A DNA stretch of 64,000 bases from contig JAYPEK010000008.1 in assembly GCA_038125725.1 (NCBI GenBank), positions 1-64,000 on the forward strand. The letters are read 5' to 3'. The notes under the pieces are model-generated. The model was given only the letters and a program-made list of their open reading frames with translations. It had not been told where the DNA came from and did no database searches. Positions 57,733 through 64,000 of this stretch are shown here, piece after piece. The stretch comes from TMED8 sp038125725 (GTDB taxonomy: Bacteria > Pseudomonadota > Alphaproteobacteria > Rhodospirillales > Casp-alpha2). The position numbers and the translations under genes were made by a program. The first letter of the stretch is position 1, and each line of letters opens with the position of its first letter.

Positions 57733-58376
57733 CCGTTTCCTCCCGCCGGCTTCGCACGCAAGCCGGTCTTAATAAGGTCGAGGCGACGCTGCGCCAAATC
57801 GACCATGCCGAAGACGTCACTGGGCACCTTGCCCGACAGCGCATGGTCGACATAGAAGCCGCTGATTGGAAGCCGTCCGCCGGTGGCCGTGACGTAGTCC
57901 TTGACCATAGCGTTGAGAATTTTCGACGACAGCAGGAAGACCTGGCTCGGCGTGGTGCCGCTGGTGGTCTCGGTGCCGGTTTCGATGAGTTGCGCGTAGG
58001 CATCGATCCAACTCGGCGTCGGCGGCAAGGCCACAAGATCGATCGCCGCCGACAGGTCGACCCAGAACGCCGATGCCTTGTTGAACACGTCGCCGGGCCG
58101 CATGCCGTTGAATTGCCGTGGCGGCAGTGTCGAGAGCTGCCGAAGGGTCTCCGGGTTGCGGAGGTCGCGCTCGGCACGTGCCAGCAGCGCCTTGTTGATG
58201 TTGATCCACAATCCGTAGACGTTTTTCGGCGTCAGGCCCAATTCGATCGCCGACGATTTGGCGGGCGCAAGCAGGATGCTGCCGCACAGAACGACGATCA
58301 ACGCCCACGAAAAGCGCTTCGAAATGGGTCGCAAAGGCTTGACCTCCGTCAATCGGGTGTCGAACCGGCCAACCAT
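57729..58376 (-). CDS. Exported protein of unknown function, partner of the hybrid kinase
   Basis: 215-residue protein with a signal peptide (FSWALIVVLCGSILLAPAKSSA). The mature part has no motif I can name; it includes ELGLTPKNVYGLWININKAL and VFLLSSKILNAMVKDYV, and a repeated helix-forming pattern. ATG 58376 gives the cleanest signal peptide; a TTG at 58400 is an alternative. Its 3' end overlaps the kinase start by 4 bp, so a role as a periplasmic sensor or ligand-presenting protein for that kinase is the most likely interpretation. Confidence 0.75.
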   Translation of the reverse strand: MVGRFDTRLTEVKPLRPISKRFSWALIVVLCGSILLAPAKSSAIELGLTPKNVYGLWININKALLARAERDLRNPETLRQLSTLPPRQFNGMRPGDVFNKASAFWVDLSAAIDLVALPPTPSWIDAYAQLIETGTETTSGTTPSQVFLLSSKILNAMVKDYVTATGGRLPISGFYVDHALSGKVPSDVFGMVDLAQRRLDLIKTGLRAKPAGGNG

Positions 58377-58454
58377 CCCACACCTGGTGGGGGCGGACAA
58401 CTCCGCCTTGGCTGCGGGCAGTGGGCAGCGGGCAGGGCGTCGCCGAAGCCTCGC

Positions 58455-58892
58455 CTACAGGCGGAGTTCCTTCCACAGATCGTCGCCGATGTTGTGATCG
58501 TTGAGGATCTGACCGACCAGCGAGCGCATCAGGTCGCGTACGGATATGATGCCGACCACGTCCGAGCCGTCCTTCACCAGGAGATGGCGCGTGTTGTTGT
58601 CGCGCATGGCGAACAGCGCATCCAGCGCCGTATCGTCGATGCCGATGGCGAGTGGGTCGGGCGTCATGATGTGGAGCAGCATGGTCTCCGCCGGCGACAT
58701 GCCGAGCGCCACGACCCGTTCGACGATGTCGTGGTCGGTGACGATGCCGTAAGTCTCCCCGCCGTCGCTGACCAACGCTGCGCCGACGCGGCGCTCGGCC
58801 ATGGCCCTCGCGGCATCGACGACGCTGTCTTCGCCATGCAGCCTGAGCAGTTCCTGCTCGCCGATGATGTTTCTGATGGTGCGTTCCAACAT
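58455..58892 (-). CDS. CBS domain protein
   Basis: 145-residue protein made of two CBS motifs (ERTIRNIIGEQELLRLHGED through ETYGIVTDHDIVERV, and AETMLLHIMTPDPLAI through KDGSDVVGIISVRDL). Such stand-alone CBS pairs usually bind adenine nucleotides and regulate other proteins. It is divergent from the TauD-like gene, with 143 bp between them, and no further domain is attached. Confidence 0.9.
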   Translation of the reverse strand: MLERTIRNIIGEQELLRLHGEDSVVDAARAMAERRVGAALVSDGGETYGIVTDHDIVERVVALGMSPAETMLLHIMTPDPLAIGIDDTALDALFAMRDNNTRHLLVKDGSDVVGIISVRDLMRSLVGQILNDHNIGDDLWKELRL

Positions 58893-59035
58893 GGCTTGGC
58901 CCTCCTTTCCGGAGTGATCGCTTCGTCGATATCTTCACCCTAGACCAAGGCCCCCGGCCGGGCGTTGATGGAGGTCAAGTCCGGCCCCCTGTGCTTTTGC
59001 CTTTTTCATGGCCAGATGTCATAAACTGGTGCGGA

Positions 59036-59932
59036 ATGGATCGTTCGGAGGACACCTTTTTGGACTACCGCATCACGCCCCTAACGCCCGCCTTCGGCGC
59101 CGAGATTTACGGCCTCGACCTGACCGATCCGGCCGGTGCCAACCTGGCGGCCGACTTGGTCGGCGTGTGGCGCGATGCCGGCGGCATGCTGGTGATCCAC
59201 GGCCAGGACCTGAACACCGAACAGCACATCGCCTTTTCCAAGCATTTCGGCCCGCTGTTCGGCGATCCGGCCGAAGAGCCTTTGCAAGATACCGTCAGCC
59301 GCTACATTCACCCGGACCATCCCGAGATCTACCGCGTCTCCAACCAGGTCGACGCCGAGGGTCAGCCGCTCGGACGCAAGGGAGCAGGGACCTATTGGCA
59401 TTCCGACGTGAGTTTCCGCGAGCGCCCGGCCGGTGCGTCGATCCTGCACGGCAAGCAGGTCCCGCCGATTGGCGGCGACACTATATTCGCCAACCAGGCC
59501 GCCGCCTATGAGGCGCTCAGTGACGGCATGAAAACCCTGCTTCGGCCGCTCAGCGCTTGGCACGATTTCGAGATGGCGGCGCGCACCCAGTACGCCAAGC
59601 CCATCGTCGTCGAGGACGACATGTCGGGTGGCAACCGCGCGCTGCATCCGTTGGTGCGCACGCATGCGGAAACGGGTCGCAAAAGCCTGTTCGTCAATCC
59701 GGGCTTCACATCGCACATCGACGGGTTCACGGCGGGCGAAAGCGCGGCGCTCTTGGGCTTCCTCTACGAGCACTGTACCCGGCCGGAATTCCTCTACCGC
59801 CACCGCTGGCAGGAGAAGGACCTGGTGATCTGGGACAACCGGGTGCTGATGCATTTTGCCGTGATGGATTATCCCGACGATCAGCCGCGCTACATGGAGC
59901 GCTGCACGATCATCGGCGAGCGGCCGGTGTAG
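59036..59932 (+). CDS. TauD/TfdA family 2-oxoglutarate dioxygenase
   Basis: 298-residue Fe(II)/2-oxoglutarate-dependent dioxygenase. The metal triad is His122 and Asp124 (TYWHSDVSF) with His273 (NRVLMHFAVMD), and Arg285/Arg289 near the C-terminus suit 2-oxoglutarate binding. The N-terminal FGAEIYGLDLTDP is typical of the TauD group. The substrate could be a sulfonate, phenoxy acid or amino acid derivative. ATG 59036 is preferred over the upstream in-frame start at 58991. An ABC ATPase gene follows 11 bp later. Confidence 0.92.
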   Translation: MDRSEDTFLDYRITPLTPAFGAEIYGLDLTDPAGANLAADLVGVWRDAGGMLVIHGQDLNTEQHIAFSKHFGPLFGDPAEEPLQDTVSRYIHPDHPEIYRVSNQVDAEGQPLGRKGAGTYWHSDVSFRERPAGASILHGKQVPPIGGDTIFANQAAAYEALSDGMKTLLRPLSAWHDFEMAARTQYAKPIVVEDDMSGGNRALHPLVRTHAETGRKSLFVNPGFTSHIDGFTAGESAALLGFLYEHCTRPEFLYRHRWQEKDLVIWDNRVLMHFAVMDYPDDQPRYMERCTIIGERPV

Positions 59933-59943
59933 GAGGGCGTCCG

Positions 59944-60726
59944 ATGAATGCGAGTGCGGAACCCCTGATCCGGGTGAGCGGCGTCGAGAAACGCTTCGGC
60001 GCCAATCATGCGCTTAGGGGCATTGACCTCTCCATCGCCAAGGGCGACGCGCTGGTGCTGATCGGCGGCTCGGGTGCCGGCAAGACGCTGCTCTTGAAGT
60101 GCATCATGGGCCTGATCCCGCCCGACAGCGGCACCATCAGCTTCGAGGGCGCCGACGTGGCCGGCTTCTCGAGCGCCGAGCGCCGCCGCTTCCTCGACCA
60201 TTTCGGCATGACCTTCCAAAAGTCTGGGCTCTTCGACAGCATGCTGGTCTGGCAGAACGTTGCCTTCCGGCTGTTGAAGGACCATGCCATGAGCCAGGCC
60301 CAAGCGAAAGAACGCGCCATCGACAAACTCGCCGCCGTCGGGCTCGACGCGCCGACGGCGGACCTCTATCCGGCGGAGCTCTCGGGCGGCATGCAGAAGC
60401 GCGTCGGCCTGGCCCGCGCCATCGCCAATGACCCGGATATCCTGTTCCTGGACGAACCCACCGCCGGCCTCGATCCGATCATGACCAACGTCATCAACGA
60501 ACTGATCCTCGATATCGTCGAGCGCCTGGGCGCGACGGTGGTGTCGATCACGTCGGACATGTCGAGCCTTGCGGTGATCTCCAGGCGCGTCGCCATGCTG
60601 CACGAGGGGCGCATCATCTGGGAGGGCGCGACGGCCGAGGTGGAGAATTGCGATAACGCTTACGTCGACCAGTTCGTCCACAGCCGCGCCGAAGGCCCCA
60701 TCGAAATGGCGGTGGCGGCGCTTTAG
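59944..60726 (+). CDS. ABC transporter ATP-binding protein, MlaF-like
   Basis: 260-residue ATPase similar to MlaF, which powers lipid transport with MlaE and MlaD. Walker A is IGGSGAGKTLLLK, the signature is LSGGMQKRVGLARAI, and Walker B is DILFLDEPTAGLDPIM. The rest of the Mla system is not adjacent, so this is an orphan copy beside a dioxygenase gene. ATG 59944 follows the dioxygenase stop by 11 bp; the longer open frame upstream is out of register with a start signal. Confidence 0.9.
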   Translation: MNASAEPLIRVSGVEKRFGANHALRGIDLSIAKGDALVLIGGSGAGKTLLLKCIMGLIPPDSGTISFEGADVAGFSSAERRRFLDHFGMTFQKSGLFDSMLVWQNVAFRLLKDHAMSQAQAKERAIDKLAAVGLDAPTADLYPAELSGGMQKRVGLARAIANDPDILFLDEPTAGLDPIMTNVINELILDIVERLGATVVSITSDMSSLAVISRRVAMLHEGRIIWEGATAEVENCDNAYVDQFVHSRAEGPIEMAVAAL

Positions 60727-60850
60727 GGGGGGGTCGCACGTTCGCCGTCAATCGGGCAACGGCTTACTCAGAGCGCGCTTGAGCACATCATCAGGACGTT
60801 TGGCAGTCATTTCATCGGTGAGTTTGTCTTGATCTTATTTGGTGTCTGAC

Positions 60851-61366
60851 ATGGTTAATGATCGCATTCCAGAAGACGTTATCAAATCCTTATACTCAGC
60901 CATCGGGTCGTTCATGATGAGCTGGAATTTTCTGGACTCGGTTTTGGACTGTTGGATTTCCGTCATCTACCAAACAGCTGGCGGGAAACACGTTGAAGCC
61001 GAAATTCCCTGGACGTTTAGCCAAAAAACAAAGTTTGTGCGGAGGTGCCTAAAAACTATCGACCCGCTGCACGGCTTCAAAGAAGAAGGGCTGGAAATTC
61101 TTGGAACGGTCACTCGGATCGGAAAGGGTACCCGCCATCCCCTGGCACATGGCGCGCTTGCCTCATACAATCCTGATGGAGATATTTTCTCTTTCACCCG
61201 CACAATCCTAATTGATAACAAGAAAATGCAGAAGATTACGATCTCAGAAATCCCGGGAAGCCAAATCCTCGACGACGCTAGCGAATGTCTCCGCCTCGCC
61301 CCCGCTATGACGGCATTTACGTACCGCCTCATGGAAGCCTTCGTTCCTGACTACGAACCGGAATAG
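60851..61366 (+). CDS. Hypothetical protein in AT-richer DNA
   Basis: 171-residue soluble protein that I do not recognise. The visible features are an N-terminal helix (EDVIKSLYSAIGSFMMSWNF), a central TRHPLAHGALASYNPDGD and no signal peptide. Base composition is clearly more AT-rich than the neighbouring genes, and the gene is followed by ~460 bp of non-coding DNA with a small mobile repeat, so recent acquisition is likely. ATG 60851 is chosen; a TTG at 60839 would add four residues. Confidence 0.7.
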   Translation: MVNDRIPEDVIKSLYSAIGSFMMSWNFLDSVLDCWISVIYQTAGGKHVEAEIPWTFSQKTKFVRRCLKTIDPLHGFKEEGLEILGTVTRIGKGTRHPLAHGALASYNPDGDIFSFTRTILIDNKKMQKITISEIPGSQILDDASECLRLAPAMTAFTYRLMEAFVPDYEPE

Positions 61367-61829
61367 TACCTTTGCCAATTCAGCAGGAAGGGCATCACTT
61401 TCTCCAAATAGAAAATTGCGATAAAATCCTATATAATAGGAAAATATTGACCTTTCAGATTTGTTCATTATGCTAGGCGCCGGTATCGCTTGCCACTGGC
61501 GAAGGCCCGCTATTGGACATCGTGAATCTGATTTGGATCGGCGCTGATCGTTCGATTGGGGCCGTATTGAAGGGTTGCCGGGAGCCTGCGGCGGAAAATT
61601 GGGTTCGTTCCTGAGGTTTTTTTAAGAATCGAAAGAAATCAATGGCTTCCAGCCAGTGAAATTTCGACCTGCCAACTCGTCATTCCCGCGTAGGCGGGAA
61701 TCCAGTGGGCGTTTCCATGGGGCACGCTGCCGGGCGGAATGATGCCTCCGGCATCAAGTGGATTCCCGCTTTCGCGGGAATGACGGCTGGTTTCGGCGGG
61801 TAATGCGGCGGAGGCAGCGTGGCCGGGCG
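61367..61829 (+). other. Non-coding AT-rich stretch with a small inverted-repeat element
   Basis: 463 bp without a convincing gene. A short dyad TCCTAT-ATA-ATAGGA sits at 61427-61441 and contains TATAAT. The second half holds the MITE-like element listed separately. Confidence 0.6.
61678..61785 (+). repeat. Small MITE/REP-like inverted-repeat element
   Basis: A 108-bp element with 27-bp terminal inverted repeats differing at two positions: 61678-61704 begins CGTCATTCCCGCG, and 61759-61785 ends CGCGGGAATGACG. Each arm is itself a hairpin (ATTCCCGC/GCGGGAAT). Such 'CGTCATTCCCGC' elements are widespread in proteobacterial intergenic DNA and do not encode a transposase. Confidence 0.85.
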
Positions 61830-62645
61830 CTAGGACGCGCTTCTCTCCAGCATCACCTTGTGGCGCAACTCCATGATGCGGTCGTGTTCGGCCTGGGCGG
61901 CGGCGTCGAAGTCGGCGACGGGCGAGGTCTCGGACATGAAATGGCCGTGGCGGTCCTGGCCGCGCACCAGCAGCGCGCTGTCGGCGCCGTTCATGGGACG
62001 CACGTGTGCCGCCATGTATCGAATGGCGATGCCGATGCGCCGGTCGTCCGAGGTGTTGGGGTCGGAGGCATGCGCGGTGTTGCCGTGATGCAGCGAAATC
62101 TCGCCCGGTTCCAGCACCAGGTGGCGGGCCAAACTTTCGTCGATGCCGGCGGTGATGGTCTGGCCGCGGCTGAGCAAGTTCTTGTCGTCTTCGGTGTCCT
62201 GGTGCTCAAGGTCGTCCCATTCGTGCGAGCCCGCCAGCATCTGCATGCAGCCCGATTGCACCGTCGCCGGCGAGACCGCCAGCCAGGCGGAGACCACGTC
62301 GCCCGGCTCCAGCCCCCAGTACTGCAGGTCCTGGTGCCACGAGACATGGGTGCCGTCGCCGGGTTCCTTGATCAGGATGGCGGTGCTCCAGCAAAGAATG
62401 TCGGGGCCGATCAGCGATTCGATCGGATCGAGGATTTCCGGCCGCCGCACCAGGGCGTCGAGCCAGGTGATCAGCAAATGCGTCTTCAGGCTGCGGAACT
62501 TGCCGGTCAGGGAGCCGCGCTCGGCCTCCACCGCTTCCAAGCGCTGGCGCATCCCCGCGGCTTCCTCGGTCGGCATGACGCGGATCGGAAACAGGAAGCC
62601 GTCGCGGCGGAACTGAGAAATCTGGTCTTGGGTGAGCGCTGGCAT
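61830..62645 (-). CDS. Phytanoyl-CoA dioxygenase family protein
   Basis: 271-residue Fe(II)/2-oxoglutarate dioxygenase of the PhyH type. The metal pair is His104 and Asp106 (VSWHQDLQYWG) and the distal His is in HHGNTAHASDPN, followed by RRIGIAIRY with the 2-oxoglutarate Arg. The substrate is unknown; bacterial members hydroxylate varied small molecules. It diverges from serA with 146 bp between the starts. Confidence 0.92.
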   Translation of the reverse strand: MPALTQDQISQFRRDGFLFPIRVMPTEEAAGMRQRLEAVEAERGSLTGKFRSLKTHLLITWLDALVRRPEILDPIESLIGPDILCWSTAILIKEPGDGTHVSWHQDLQYWGLEPGDVVSAWLAVSPATVQSGCMQMLAGSHEWDDLEHQDTEDDKNLLSRGQTITAGIDESLARHLVLEPGEISLHHGNTAHASDPNTSDDRRIGIAIRYMAAHVRPMNGADSALLVRGQDRHGHFMSETSPVADFDAAAQAEHDRIMELRHKVMLERSAS

Positions 62646-62791
62646 GGCCGGATGATAGACCTCCAGCCCTCACGCGGCAATGCGCCCGGGGGGGTGGAAA
62701 TCTTCCAGGATTTGTCTAGCGCCTGCCGACGGCTCGCGCTATGCATGCGGCCCTTGAAGCCCCCCGTTTCGAACAACTGAACGCGAGCCCC

Positions 62792-64000
<1,209 letters not shown>

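Noticed and set aside
61244..61468. 74-codon minus-strand frame overlapping the hypothetical gene at 60851
   Set aside because: Mostly antisense to the larger frame, without ribosome-binding site or recognisable domain.

Overview
The window is high-GC, densely coded DNA from a heterotrophic alphaproteobacterium. A marine Rhodospirillales-like organism is my best guess. The support is inference: an alphaproteobacterial-type uracil-DNA glycosylase, FCD-type GntR regulators, hybrid kinases of one style and a CheZ-like protein. No rRNA gene is present to settle it.

Layout. 1-4.4 kb: TIGR03032 protein (5' end outside the window), a type I secretion ABC transporter with a degenerate signature motif, and its HlyD adaptor. 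4.4-18 kb: housekeeping genes, including a CpdA-like phosphodiesterase, malate synthase G, an overlapping minus-strand operon (lytic transglycosylase, moaB, alpha/beta hydrolase, HAD), uracil-DNA glycosylase, ETF-ubiquinone oxidoreductase, an HU-like small protein, a TPR protein, ispE and tRNA-Gln(UUG). 18.2-20.6 kb: a 2,330-bp AT-richer Tn7-like element with intact ends and a 5-bp target duplication. It keeps a complete tniQ, but its tnsA-tnsB-tnsC part has collapsed into a deletion junction. 20.6-24.2 kb: tag, a YciI-like gene, a TetR regulator with palindromic operators, and a hybrid sensor kinase.

24.4-41.4 kb is an oxalate/formate module. It holds a GntR regulator, oxalyl-CoA decarboxylase, formyl-CoA transferase, a formyl-tetrahydrofolate hydrolase-like protein, formate-THF ligase, a universal stress protein, a tripartite TctCBA importer and a second, closely related GntR regulator. 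On the other strand lie a molybdenum/tungsten formate dehydrogenase (alpha, plus a fused gamma-beta subunit) and a LysR regulator. Together they could import oxalate, convert it through oxalyl-CoA to formyl-CoA and formate, and send formate either to C1-folate or to NADH.

41.4-53 kb: a P-loop protein of unknown role, a flagellin-like orphan, a zinc alcohol dehydrogenase, an acyltransferase, a cupin, a SiaB-SiaC pair followed by a class III adenylate cyclase and an MBL hydrolase, msrB, a CheZ-like protein, and a ThDP enzyme overlapping an AhpD-like gene. 53-64 kb: a Lon-family protease, a second hybrid kinase with an overlapping exported partner, a CBS protein, a TauD-like dioxygenase, an MlaF-like ATPase, an AT-richer hypothetical gene, a small inverted-repeat element, a phytanoyl-CoA dioxygenase-like gene, and serA running off the end.

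The best candidates for something undescribed are the minimal Tn7-like element beside tRNA-Gln and the SiaBC module wired to an adenylate cyclase instead of the usual diguanylate cyclase.
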